A stretch of DNA of 64,000 bases from Mytilus californianus. Its lineage: Eukaryota; Mollusca; Bivalvia; Mytilida; Mytilidae. The stretch is from NCBI RefSeq assembly GCF_021869535.1, contig NW_026262668.1:76529558-76593557 (forward strand), given 5' to 3'. Made by a program: the position numbers and the translations under genes. Positions 1-10,537 of this stretch are shown piece by piece. Below the pieces are notes generated by a model, which saw only the letters and a list, made by a program, of their open reading frames with translations, did no database searches and was not told the DNA's origin. The stretch's first letter is position 1; each line of letters starts with the position of its first letter.

Positions 1-1334
1 AATATATCTTAATAATTAATTTTGTTTTGCGTTCGAAGCGCTTTTCTGGATTTACTTTCATCAGAACGCAGATCATCTCTTATTGCGGAGCCACGCATTT
101 ATTTTGATGATTTATTTGTTTGTAAATTTCGAGAAATTAATTTGAAAAAACTAGATCTGAATTATTTAATTTCATTTCGTCCTAACCAAGTGCACATGTA
201 TTTCAAGCCTTTGTTAACTTCCTCTTCATTCCGATGTTGCTGTCCTGTTTAGACTGCGCATATACGAATCCAAAGCTAGCAAAATAGTTTGATAGCTATA
301 TAGGATTTCTTCTGTACAGTCCAATACATTTCAGAGACTGTTTACACTTGGAACACAGGGAAAGTTTTTCGGTCAAATAACCAAATTAAACTTTTTTTTC
401 TTCATTCCATGCCAAACAACTATTTTCTATCCGAGTTTGAATGTCTGCTCGTACGGGGCTTTTATGCCTGATTTTTTTCGTAATCTGTTCCAGTTACATT
501 AATTTTCCTTTTCCGATTTTGCTAGCGGTGTTTTTTGGCGACCATTAAAAAACGAATGAGTTTCTCAGCGAAATTGTATTAATAGTGGTACAATTCCTCG
601 TATTTTCACACATCATCCTTTTTATTAATTAGATTTCTACTTTCAAAACAAAATTTCATTGGAAAACAGTGTGCATCATAAATAAGAATGTATTGCAAAC
701 AAATAACCAAAAATAAAAAAAATCTCTGTTATGCATAAGGATATATATAGATAAATCGTACAAAATTAATGCTTACTAATTAATAGAGACATCTACGTTT
801 GAAAAGTTTATTTTCAAATGTAAAGAATGAGCAGAAGAACTGTCGTAAGACGACGAAACAATCAATGTCAACTAATTATGTATTGCATTAAATCTCCTAT
901 CGGCACTATGCATTTAGGCAAAGTTAAGTCAAAATTAGCTTCACCAATATTAGACTTCTTTGTTGCTTAAATATTAAATTTTCATCTAGGAAATGTTTAG
1001 CTGTCATATATCACCATTTCAAAACCAAACTCAACTTAATTGGCCAAGTTGAATTAAACAGCTTTACATAAAGTTTAAATTATAGAAACCATATATATCC
1101 CGATTTTTTCGTGTATAATTGTGTATGCCAATTCAAAACTAATATTTAAATCTTTAAGAGACAGATGCCGAATCACTAACGACTGAAAAAAAACCTCTGA
1201 CAGTGTGAAAATCTTTACGAATATACATCATAGCACATTTACCCTAGTAAAATCTTAATGCAAATTAATGGACAAAATATTTGGGGCTAAAATTATATCA
1301 TCCCACAATTGTTTTGCATTAATTTTTTATTCCT
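1..1334. other. AT-rich noncoding stretch
   Basis: I see no gene here. Bases 33-66 contain the string GAAGCGCTTTTCTGGATTTA, which recurs at about 56730 inside the DIRS-type element repeat, so the window opens in or beside a dispersed repeat. The rest is low-complexity AT-rich DNA with poly-A and poly-T runs and no splice-bounded reading frame. Confidence 0.6.
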
Positions 1335-1794
1335 CATTCACTCGAGAAGAGATCGGAATTCGTCGAGTAGCGGTCAAATTGATCTGGAAATGGTTGTGTA
1401 AAGATTGAGTTTGGAATACAAATATTTTACCGATCAGTACTCGATCAACTCGACCTTTGCTCGACTAATATCCTATCATTTCCCGATCAACGCCAACCTG
1501 TTTGATATTTGGTATAGATTTACTCGACCAATGCCCGATGGCTTCCAGATCACTGCGACTTCTATTATTTCTTTTTTTTTATCCCAGACCAACTCGACAA
1601 ATACCCGATCCCTACGTGACCACATTCGACCACTCTTCGATCTCTACTCGGCCGTACACGAATACACATGTATGTTACATGATTCTCTAAAAGAGTGCAG
1701 ATCTGATTAATTCTCATAACTTCCGCAAAAATATATTGTCACTGTTTATTTTTAATTGTACAAAAGATTAACTCCGCAAAAATTCTTCCATGTA

Positions 1795-2020
1795 CAGTAC
1801 TTGTCTGTTTGAAAGGAGGGTTACAATTTTGAAAGAGAGGCGAAAGATACCAAAGTAACGATCAAACTCAAAGGTCGAAAACAAACCGACACAGCCATGG
1901 CGAAAAACGAAAACCGACGAGAAGACAAACAGCAGTCCACATAACACAACATAGAAAACTAAAAACTTAGCAACACGAAACCCAACAAAAAACTGGGATG
2001 ATCTCAGGTGCTCTGGAACG
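1795..2020 (-). repeat. dispersed mussel-type repeat (family R1), minus orientation
   Basis: The reverse complement matches copies near 17080, 28380, 30690, 42010 and 61770. Shared blocks are GTTTTCTATGTTGTGT, GCCATGGCGTTGTCAGTTT-like and the TATCTTTCGCC end. The long minus-strand frame through this copy is a by-product of the repeat and not a gene. I recognise the family as abundant in Mytilus sequences; it has no coding capacity that I can see. Confidence 0.75.
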
Positions 2021-2059
2021 GAAGTAGATCTTTCATTTTGGCCAGAAATTTTTGTAGTA

Positions 2060-2147
2060 TAAAAATAAGAAGATGTGGTATAATTGCCAACTCTCCACAA
2101 AACACCAAATGACACAGAAATTAACAACTATAAGTCACCGTACGGCC
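2060..2147 (+). repeat. dispersed mussel-type repeat (family R2), fragment
   Basis: It contains AAGATGTGGTATAATTGCCA and ends near CACCGTACGGCC, matching the start of the repeats at 25890, 31485 and 47260. It follows the R1 copy directly. Confidence 0.7.
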
Positions 2148-3115
2148 AATTGTTTACAAACACTTTTTTCATAAGAACTTTTTGACTCAATTTTACAAAT
2201 GATTTTTATTTGATCTCTTGATAGATATATGTATACAGTTTCAGACAAGGTACAAAATGTATCACTTCAAGGCATTGAAATTTTACTTTTGACCAAATTT
2301 TGGGGAAAAATATACGTGACATCTTTCCCTACTTTTTGCAATATGCTTTATCAAATACATGCACGGTGTTTTCGCCGTGTCAGCTTCTACCTCACCTAGA
2401 TTTCTCGACACCGATTGCTGTCTATGCCTTCTTGTTCGTCTTCTACGATCTCTTCAAGCTCCGTAACAGCTATTAACCTGTCTCTCTTGAGTTCTTACTA
2501 CCTTGCCCACAAACCCAACTGCTTTATTTCCATATAGATATATTAATTGTGTTACTTTACATTCTGTGAACTACTGAATCTGACCAACTAAATGGAGAAT
2601 GTGTTCGTGGGACATATATAATGCCCCGGCTTGCATATAACGTTATAAAAGGTCATTACTCCAGAACGGTAAAAGTGACGCCACCCAAATTCGCACTTGA
2701 TCTGGTTTTTTTTATGGTAATAAGCATATTGTATACAATTAAGTTAGAGAACGGAAACTATTTGTTGGGACGTACGTATGTACGGACAGACAAGGGTAGC
2801 ACTCAGGTCTATCTGGTTTGATCGAGATCGGGCTGAGATCGAGTATAATTGATTTGGTCTAGCTAGTCGAGTAAAGATCGTGTATAGCGATCGTGAACTG
2901 GTCGGAATAATCGAATATGTATACAATTAATGGTCGGGTTGGAGTCGTGATGGAGTCATTTAAAAGGAGTTGTGAATTGTCGAGTTAAAGTCGTGTCCAG
3001 TCGGATAGTGGTCAGGTAGAAGTCGTAAACAGGCCCGATCGAGAATTTGGTTACGCTTGGTCTTGCAAATTTGGACAATCGGGATCATCGAGTTGATCTG
3101 ATCGGCAGTTTGAAC

Positions 3116-3429
3116 CTAGCTTAAGCAACAACATCAAAATAACTGTATATGTTCGTGAGAGTCAGGCTCGATGATTTAATTGGCTATTCGAGTATTTCCA
3201 CCGATTGTAAAATGAAAAGATTTTTGTGTACATTTTTTATAATCATAAAACGATGCAACAATGCATCCAATGTCGTCTGATAGGACCCAACACTGTTTTA
3301 GTATTTCTGCAGTTATAAAGCTTGGGTTGGTCCTCTTAGACTTGAATACGATCAAATATAAAAATTATTCATATACTAGTACATGTTGAATTATAAATAT
3401 TTAAATGATTCATCAATACATATCATGAC
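3116..3429. other. noncoding stretch
   Basis: AT-rich sequence between the inverted repeat clusters and the PLE remnant. I see no gene, repeat unit or structured element in it. Confidence 0.5.
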
Positions 3430-4070
3430 AGATCTGCCATCATCAGGGGTCCAACTGTCAATTGTTTGTTTTTAAGTCTTGATCTAGTAAGCATGTCCCC
3501 TAGAATTTTGTGATTGCTCTACATAACTGTTGGTTCAGCATTAAACACTTGCCCACATTCTTCGTCAGATTGCAATAAATGCTAATATTTTATGATACTT
3601 TTTTTACGAATACATGGGTTATATTTTGTTATTAAAAATAATGAATATATTCTTTTTTATCTAAGATTTTGTGCTGCAATATTTCAGTAGAATCAATAAA
3701 TAGAGCATATGTTATTATACTAGTTTCGTCGTTTTTGACGTTATCATAACCTCTCTCTAAAATTTGTTAGATTTGTATTAATTTGTTATGGTCACTTATT
3801 GTTTCTGTATCGGCCGCTTCATCTTTAATACATCATTGGAATACATGCTGTGATAGACAGCAGATTGATAACATTTGTTTCTATTAAATGTATTCCAAGG
3901 TCAAGAATGCCATATGTTGTAAATCTTTGACTGAGTAGTTTGAGATTTCATGGTTAGACTTTAGTAAAGGATTGTCCAGACGAAAAAAATGTTTAACTTC
4001 ATCTGATGCTCCATTACTAGTATATATTATAAATCCATCACCGTATATTTTCCATGTTTTTTTTATGTCA
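3430..4070 (-). pseudogene. Penelope-like element reverse transcriptase, decayed C-terminal half
   Basis: Reading the minus strand and accepting frameshifts, pieces line up in order with the better preserved PLE at 13.9-15.9 kb. They are DDGFIIYTSNGASDEVKHFF (RT catalytic Asp-Asp region, near 4050-3990), a short LDLGIH piece near 3890, a RERGYDNVKNDE piece near 3770-3740 and a C-terminal piece LLQSDEECGQVFNAEP followed by ILGDMLTRSRLK near 3590-3460. The last resembles LLKQDAVCNEIF and IADLLTTTKLK at 15770-15877. No single frame stays open and several stops fall inside, so this is a dead copy. No GIY-YIG endonuclease is visible. Confidence 0.6.
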
Positions 4071-4224
4071 AAATGCAGAAACTATCTTATTTTTTATTTC
4101 AAACATAAGTATGCCACAGATTTCCTGTTAAAAAACTGCCGCCAATTGTCGTACCTAGTATTTTTTTTATATTTTCCAATCAAATTAAAATAAAAAGTAA
4201 TCTATAATGAGTATCAGTCAACAA

Positions 4225-4700
4225 AAGTATTTTATTACATTGACCGTTGGGACATCGACTTTGAATATGTCAGTTTGGATTGCTCTATAAACAACTGTCA
4301 TACAAGTTTGAGGTTTAGCTAGCTATAAAATCAGGTTTACCTCACTATTTTCTTCCGAAAATGCTTTTACCAAAATAGAGATATGACGGTTGTTTTTCAC
4401 TCGTTCCGTTTATTGATAATGTTTGATTTTGTAATTTTATATGGACCCCACCCCCATCCCATCCCCAACCCCATGCCCCTCCTTTTTGAAAAAAACCTTG
4501 GAGTCCTTTTTGTTATACTTTTCAGTGGCATATGCTCCTTTAACTGCAACTAATAGAACAATTTTAGGAAGATTTGTAAATATTTGTGTTGTATCAAACG
4601 AAACCGACAGGCTATTTGCTGTAGGTTTTAATTTCTCATTGATATTAATGAAAGTTAAAAGTACAGATCTGTTATACAGGTAGACTGATTTTTACGAAGC
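4225..4700 (+). repeat. dispersed repeat of mussel type
   Basis: The stretch with GAGGTTTAGCTAGCTATAAAA, then a C/A-rich run (CCCCACCCCCATCCCATCC) and a TTGATTTTGTAATTTTATATGGACC block is a sequence I recall as a common Mytilus dispersed repeat. The frame through 4441-4683 has no recognisable domain. Boundaries are approximate. Confidence 0.5.
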
Positions 4701-4734
4701 TCGGTAGGGATCTATGCAGACACAATATATAAAT

Positions 4735-4905
4735 CGTTCGACAATACACAATATTTTGTGCGCTCATTATATATTTTGTGCGTTTAATATAAATTTATAG
4801 TGCGCACAAATAAATATTTTGATTGCTCGATATAAAATATTGTGGTATCAATTAATATTTTGTGCGCTAAATATGAATATATTTTACGCACAAATTCATA
4901 TTTAG
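4735..4905. repeat. cluster of AATATTTTGTGCGC direct and inverted repeats
   Basis: The motif ATATTTTGTGCG occurs at about 4750, 4775 and 4858, and the reverse-complement motif (GCGCACAAATAAATATT, ACGCACAAATTCATATTT) at about 4802 and 4884. The region can fold into imperfect hairpins. It is probably the remnant of a small palindromic element; no flanking target duplication was identified. Confidence 0.5.
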
Positions 4906-4984
4906 TTTTCATGTGGTAGTGCTGTCTCATGTCTACAGTTCAGAGAGATTCATCAGTCATTATTATAGAGGATTTTTAAGGTTT

Positions 4985-5346
4985 TATTTTGACAAAAGGT
5001 TAGAATGCAGCAAAATTATCACACTTCTCGCAAAGTATTAAATTTGCAGCCACGTCCGGTCAGAATGGGAACATTAAATCCGATGTCTCGTGTAAAGAGA
5101 GTGCCAGGCTCTTTAAACGTTAAGAACCCTTGCAGCAACTCTTTTATGAGTCCGCAGGTGACCTGTTGCAAGATTAAATTTCTATTCCTATCCAATATAC
5201 CCTCATTTCCCGTGGTTGTCTAAATTTCTCTGACCTAAATCCCGGACGCCTCTATTACAGAACCTACCTATTTTTTTAGTTCTCGTCCTGAATATGCATG
5301 AAATATTTGCTACTGGACGCTAAGCAACCATTTATCAATCAATCAT
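4985..5346 (+). repeat. dispersed repeat (GTCCGCAGGTGACC / CCCGGACGCC family)
   Basis: The block AACCCTTGCAGCAACTC, followed by a TCCGCAGGTGACCTGTTGCAA segment, reappears in diverged form at 37645-37705. The downstream part (AAATCCCGGACGCCTCTATT, TGAATATGCATGAAATATTTGC, CACTGGACG-like and CAATCAATCA) has partial copies at 38045 and 63255-63290. The frame at 5005-5223 is a product of the repeat. Confidence 0.65.
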
Positions 5347-5970
5347 TATCTCATAAAAGGTCATTAACCAAAGTCAAGCCGATTCTATACGATTTGAGAG
5401 CCAAAATATTGCCTATGCTAAATAAGATAAAAGTCCAAGCCAGCCTATTCCCGCTTTAAAAAAAATGTCGCGAAAGGAGATCCATTACCTATCAATTTTT
5501 TACCTGATTTGTCCTTAAACTAATACTCTTCGGATTTATAGTACTAGTATCAATTTTAAGGATGTACTTAGGTGAGATTTTGGAATTTGTGTCAGATGTT
5601 CGGACTCCTTGTTTTTTTTCCATACGATACAAGGTAAAATACACCCATCTATCTTTTCATACAAGACTTAATAGCTCATAAAAGGTCATTTGCAAAAATT
5701 TAAGCAGATTCTTAATTTCTTTTCTTTTGATTTGAGACCCAAATAATACCAATACAAATATAAGGTAAAAGTCCGATTCAGCCTTTTCCCGTCATATTTT
5801 AAAAATCAAATATCTTGAAAAGGAGCTCCATGATCTATCAATATTTTTAGCTTATTTTGTTCCTTAACTAATGCTTTTTCGACAGTATCAATTTTAAATT
5901 CTTGATTTTTTTAATTTCACCTAAGTACATCCTTAAATTGTAGATATTTGTTTAATTTCACCTAACTCCA
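5347..5970 (+). mobile_element. MITE (family M1), older host copy split by a second copy
   Basis: The left part (5347-5559, CTCATAAAAGGTCATT to AGTATCAATTTTAA) and a right part after 5933 (TTAAATTGTAGATATTTG, ending CACCTAACTCC) together match the internal part and right end of the younger copy between them. The left terminus of this older copy is missing, because the sequence abuts a CAATCAATCA block. The internal matches include AAAAGTCC, CCTATTCCCG-like, AAGGAGCTCCAT-like and CTAATGCT. No coding capacity is seen. Confidence 0.7.
5560..5932 (+). mobile_element. TTAA-flanked MITE (family M1), younger nested copy
   Basis: Terminal inverted repeats GGATGTACTTAGGTGA (5560-5575) and TCACCTAAGTACATCC (5917-5932) are perfect over 16 bp. 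Each side is flanked by TTAA (5556-5559 and 5933-5936). The insertion point lies inside an older copy of the same family, at the position of the AATTTTAAATTC string in the family sequence, which supports TTAA as the target. TTAA targets are known for piggyBac-type transposons, so a non-autonomous piggyBac-like origin is a reasonable inference. No transposase is encoded. Confidence 0.75.
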
Positions 5971-7013
5971 GTATTCAAGATAAAAGATTTTAAAGCATAA
6001 CGTATTGATATAATTGGCATGAGATGATGAGACTATGTTTTTAAAATATTAATTGCACGTAATTTGATGGCGTAAACCGCTTGCAATTGCTCCAGTGGTT
6101 CGTTTATTTTGAATTCTACTTGTGACCATGGACGTACGTCGTAAAGGAGCGATCATGCGATTAACTAAAGTTTGTTTGACTTTTCTTAAGAAGTAAATAA
6201 TAAAGATATTGGATAAACGTCAATAACACAGTAACCCAACAACACTAAAAAGATCTACATACGGCCTAAAAATATGGATATTCGCCTCGGTTCTAGATAG
6301 GTTGTGAAGTAATACATTTTTTGCATGGGGAAACGCTTTTCATCATTTTTCTTTCAAATTGTGCATTAATTGTAGTGATAAAAACTGGCGCAAAGTCAGT
6401 ACATGGATTTACGATTTGCACAGTGTCTTTTTCAAGTTCTAAAAATCAAATTGTTCACAGTGCTTTGAATGTCATGCCGCTTAATTCTTTGTCCGAAATT
6501 TCAATCCCATTCATGTAGCCATGAATTTTATTTTACAAAAGTACAATTGAAAATATTGTCACTCATTCAGTTTGCTGTTTTAAGCATTACTATGATCGAC
6601 AACATTAGCATAGACATGCATGTATATTCATTCACCCAAAAGGAATATTGAAATTTGAAAGTTACTCCTATATGATATGTATATATATATATATTTGTAG
6701 ATTGTAAAGATTGTAGTGCTATAAAAAGATAACTGAAAAATCATTATTCTCTACGTGTTCTTTTTTATGACGAACAAATACCCTTTAAGTTACACTACGC
6801 ATCTGATCTTTTATTCTGGCAAACACCTGATTATTTGTACATCCCGCACAGCCAAACGGACGATCTACTTTGACGAGGGTTTTACTACCGGTGGAAGGAA
6901 GACCAATGATGACCATACTTCTATTCCCCAGTCACTCTTTTGGTATGCTATATTGAAGTCTAATATGCAATGAAAAGAGGGAGATACATGTATGGGGAAA
7001 ATATTTTACTCTG
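5971..7013. other. noncoding stretch
   Basis: No gene recognised. Short open frames at 6321-6518, 6469-6651 and 6755-6973 show no domain, no splice-bounded context and no codon character distinct from the surroundings. A TA microsatellite lies at about 6680-6695. Confidence 0.5.
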
Positions 7014-7060
7014 TATCGTTAAAAAAACCAAGGAGTCCGAACAGTTGACACAAATTCCTA
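7014..7060 (-). mobile_element. fragment of MITE family M1
   Basis: AAAAACCAAGGAGTCCGAAC followed by GTTGACACAAATTCC is the reverse complement of the segment just inside the left end of the MITE at 5588-5625 (GGAATTTGTGTCAG, then TTCGGACTCCTT). The terminal inverted repeat itself is missing. Confidence 0.6.
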
Positions 7061-7177
7061 AACAGGAGATGACTACATTCTTACATGTATTTCTCTGTTT
7101 CTAGTTTCCGTTTCCTCTCCACATTCCTTTTCCACTTTTTAGAAACTCTCATTTTCAGAGGGTCATCAAGTTGATTA

Positions 7178-7481
7178 CTTATTCCTTATTCGTTACCTTA
7201 CGCGCGGGTTATTTCACCTCTAAGAACCCATAGCTAACACCAGAGACATGAACAAATTTTAAAAGGTGCAACGTATTACACACGCATTACAAGCGAATAA
7301 GGAAAGAAAAGGTAACAGTAATTTATTTATTCAGATATTTATACCAATGTTATTTATTGTTAATTCTACGGAATATTCTCCCTGGATATTTAGTAGTAAA
7401 TTTAGCAGGGATACTTGATGGAATGCTGTACACCAAGTTTTATTGTTAAAACAGCAATATGTGCAATAAAGAATCAATTTG

Positions 7482-7524
<43 letters not shown>

Positions 7525-8200
7525 AAAGGTAACAGCGTATCAGTCGAGAGCTGAAACTGGTACATAAACACCAATAGGGTTATTTTACTTCTACGTGTAA
7601 GTACCCATAACTTAAACTAAAGACAAGAAAAAATTTACAACCATTTTTTAAAAGGTGCAAAGTATAACACACGTATTACAATCGAATAAGGGACTAATAA
7701 CTAACAGGGTATCAGTCGAGCGCTGAAACGAGTACATACGCTCTAATAGGGTTATTTCACCTCTAAGAACTCATAGCTAACAGCAGAGACATGATAAAAA
7801 TTGAAAAGAATTTATTTAAGAGGTGCAACGTATAACACACGCATTACACATGTTACAAGCGAATAAGGAACGAATAAGTAACAGGGTATCAGTCGAGCGC
7901 TAAAACGGTTACATATGCGCTAATAGGGTTATTTCACCTGCAAGAGCCCATTGCTAACACAAGAGACAAGAAAAAAAATTAAAATTGTTTTTAAAAGGTG
8001 CAACGTATACCATATGTATTTCAAGCGAATAAGGAACGATTAAGTAATAGAGTATCAGTCAAGCGCTGATACGGGTACATTCGTGCTAAAAGTGTAATTC
8101 ACCTCTACACACAACGAACTATCACCAGAGATAAGAAAGTAAAGCACGAAAAGAGAACTCATACTAAAATCGATTAAGTAATAAATAAGGAATAAGGAAT
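7178..8200 (+). repeat. satellite of ~165-180 bp monomers, about 5.5 copies
   Basis: The monomer contains TATCAGTCGAGCGCTGAAACG, AATAGGGTTATTTCACCTCTAAGA, AAAAGGTGCAACGTATAACACACG, and a tail CGAATAAGGAACGAATAAGTAACAG. Monomer starts (GGTATCAGTC or variants) lie at about 7536, 7707, 7886 and 8051, with a partial monomer from 7178. A retroposed insertion (7319-7521) interrupts the second unit. The tail of the monomer resembles the adjacent 29-bp satellite. No gene is present. Confidence 0.85.
7319..7521 (+). mobile_element. short retroposed sequence with poly(A) tail and target duplication
   Basis: A ~165-bp sequence ends in AATAAA (7465-7470), a 14-base gap and then a run of about 38 A. It is flanked by direct repeats AGAAAAGGTAACAG (7305-7318 and 7522-7535), and the satellite monomer resumes directly after the second one. 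A poly(A) tail preceded by a polyadenylation signal and long target duplications are the marks of LINE-driven reverse transcription of a polyadenylated RNA. It could be the 3' end of a host mRNA (truncated processed pseudogene) or of a LINE. The source RNA is not recognised. Confidence 0.8.
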
Positions 8201-8957
8201 AAGTAACGAATATTTAACGAATAAGAAATTAGTAACGAATAGGTAACGAATAAAGAATAAGTAACGAATAGGTAACGAATAAGGAATAAGTAACGAATAG
8301 GTAACGAATAAGGAATAAGTAACAAATAGGTAACGAATAAGGAATAAGTAACGAATAGGTAACGAATAAGAAATAAGTAACGAATAGGTAACGAATAAAG
8401 AATAAGTAACGAATAGGTAACGAATAAGTAATAAGTAACGAATAGGAAACGAATAAGGAATAAGTAACGAATAGGAAACGAATAAAGAATAAGTAACGAA
8501 TAGGTAACGAATAAGGAATAAGTAACGAATAGGTAACGAATAAGGAATAAGTAACAAATAGGTAACGAATAGGTAACGAATAAGAAATAAGTAACGAATA
8601 GGTAAAGAATAAGGAATAAGTAACGAATAGGTAACGAATAAGTAATAAGTAACGAATAGGAAACGAATAAGGAATAAGTAACGAATAGGAAACGAATAAG
8701 GAATAAGTAACGAATAAGTAACGAATAAGGAATAAGTAACGAATAGGTAACGAATAAGTAATAAGTAACGAATAGGAAACGAATAAGGAATAAGTAACGA
8801 ATAAGTAACGAATAAGGAATAAGTAACGAATAGGTAACGAATAAGGAATAAGTAACAAATAGGTAACGAACAAGGAATAAGTAACGAATAGGTAACGAAT
8901 AAGGAATAAGTAACGAATAGGTAACCAATAAGGAATAAGTAATGAATAGGTATCGAA
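8201..8957. repeat. 29-bp satellite array, about 26 copies
   Basis: The consensus unit has the parts TAACGAATAGG, TAACGAATAAG and GAATAAG (11+11+7 = 29 bp). Variants with AAA for GTAA or TAATAAG recur in blocks. Because 29 is not a multiple of three and no stop is created on the minus strand, all three minus frames stay open through most of the array, giving false YSLLIPYSL-like frames. The array joins the ~170-bp satellite on its left and a PLE remnant on its right. Confidence 0.9.
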
Positions 8958-9019
8958 CAAGAAAAAGAATAATTGACGACTAAGGAATGAGAAATTAATA
9001 ACCAACTAGACGACCCTCA

Positions 9020-9560
9020 TTTAGAGCACTGTTTTACTTCAAATTCAGCATTTAACATTGTACGTGTTTTTTCGAGAGCAAAAATATCATCAAGATAACG
9101 GTAAATGTTTTTAAATTTATCAATTAAATTTACTTCAGACGGATCTTTTCTGAGATTGGCAATTAATGCTCTTATTACAGTTGCAGAAAAAGGCTTTATA
9201 TGAGTTACAGAAAATAAATCTGCAATCGTGAATCTAACCCAACATCAAAATAAAACCTTGTAAATGACCGATCAATTACTGAACCACACTGTGATATGAT
9301 TCGCCTACCAGGTGAAATTACATTCAAGTTCATTAAATCCAGCCTGTTTTATTTGTTTTAACTTCTCCGTTTCAAGACGGTGATTTTTTTGGAGGAATAT
9401 AAACTCTGACTACCTTAGTTTATTTAAGTAGCTGGAAATGATCAGTTTGATAAAGATAATTGATTGTGTCTTTAGTAAGTAATATCCCGAGGAAGGATTG
9501 CCTTGAAGTTACATCATGACCTTCCCTTTTCTTTATTTTGATTCTAATGCAAATGATTTA
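9020..9560 (-). pseudogene. Penelope-like reverse transcriptase fragment
   Basis: The minus strand reads IDKFKNIYRYLDDIFALEK over about 9130-9070, the RT catalytic YxDD region, close to the copies at 46.3 and 48.6 kb (IDKFNNTYRYLD). Further upstream in the element, at about 9350-9250, it reads NVISPGRRIISQCGSVIDRS, which corresponds to the PLE motif CRSIISQIGTVTEF at 14.75 kb. The segment between them (finger/palm) is missing or scrambled and stops are frequent. This is a dead fragment with an internal deletion; its YLDD catalytic string is intact. Confidence 0.7.
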
Positions 9561-10537
9561 AGTCCAAAGTTTTCAGTTTTCAGTTTCAATAAGAAAACCC
9601 TCAGTATATTAGATATTGTTTTCATTTCCTGATTTTTTTCAAATATAAAAATTGACAAATTCATGTAGAAATATGCACAAAATAAGATTATAAATGATAA
9701 AAATATCTTGTAATTTAACTTGAACCTTTGTGCACAAATGGTTCAGATCAACCTATTCCCAGTACTGATTTCCCCCGTTACTTGTACTGATGCTCCCAAA
9801 ATTTGATGCAGTATATCCTTAAAAAATAAAGATTAAACCAGGAATATTTGCCAAATGTGTTAAAATATATACATGAGCATGTTCTATTAAAAATGAAAAG
9901 GAAAAACAGTCTTTCATTTTTTACTTAAATTCATAGTATCGCAAATGTTTTTACTTTACATGTTTTGGCTTATCAAGTCATCAAATTATAAACGTCAGAA
10001 TTATGACAAGAACTACATGTACAATTCAGAGTTGGAGAGGAGGGGAAGGTCGAGGGATAAGCTGGTGGGTCAATTAATAATTCAATATATATATGAGTGT
10101 TCCAATTCAGGGTCAAATGTTACAACCGAATGTTTATATGACTTAGCAATGCGAATGTCCTGGCTATATGAAATAAAGTTTAGATCTGGAAAGTAAAATT
10201 AGTAACTACTATTTTCTCAGTCTTATCTAAATAGTAAAAAAAACATTGCCATTTCCTTAACTATTCGTTCAGCTTATTCAAGTCATGGTCAACAACTGGT
10301 TTGATTGGCAGTGTATTAAGACCGAGCTGCTCGTCCAAACATCATCAGCAAAATGTCTACTCGCTCTTTTTGTCTCCTTTGTAGGTCACTCATAAACTAT
10401 TTAACAAGTCACATCAAACTGCATATTATTTCATTTCTTTTTTTATAGAAGAATCTTTATCCAACGTTATCAAATAACTTAGAAAAGTCACACAAAAAAC
10501 ACAAAAAAAATCGAAGTAGCTAAATTTTAATTAAACT
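9561..10537. other. noncoding stretch
   Basis: AT-rich. The open frame at 9945-10196 (83 codons) has no recognised domain, signal peptide or splice context and I do not call it a gene. Nothing else is distinguishable. Confidence 0.5.

Larger units (their letters stand above)
1335..3115. repeat. inverted pair of TCGA/GATC-rich repeat clusters, possible foldback element
   Basis: Bases 1335-1665 are dense in short motifs such as ACTCGAC, CCGATC and GATCAACTCGA. Bases 2815-3110 carry the complementary motifs (GTCGAGT, GATCGGG, GAGTTGATCTGATCGG). The two clusters therefore lie in opposite orientation, about 1.15 kb apart, and the outer sides match best: CCGATCAG...GATCAACTCGA at 1431 against the reverse complement of the end near 3110. 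This looks like a degenerate foldback element with arms made of short motif repeats. No transposase is visible between them; the interior holds other repeats. A target duplication was not found, so the exact limits are uncertain. Confidence 0.45.

Noticed and set aside
1768..2127. 119-codon minus-strand frame
   Set aside because: It follows the R1 and R2 dispersed repeats exactly; similar frames appear in other copies with different stops.
4441..4683. 80-codon frame with a Pro-rich start
   Set aside because: It begins in a C/A-rich low-complexity run of a dispersed repeat and has no recognisable domain.
8164..9005. Three long overlapping minus-strand frames with YSLLIPYSLPIRYLF-type repeats
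   Set aside because: They are one 29-bp satellite read in three frames; a period that is not a multiple of three and lacks stops keeps all frames open. No start context, splice site or non-repetitive part exists.
9945..10196. 83-codon plus-strand frame
   Set aside because: No domain, no signal peptide, no splice or expression evidence; the length is within chance expectation for this amount of sequence.
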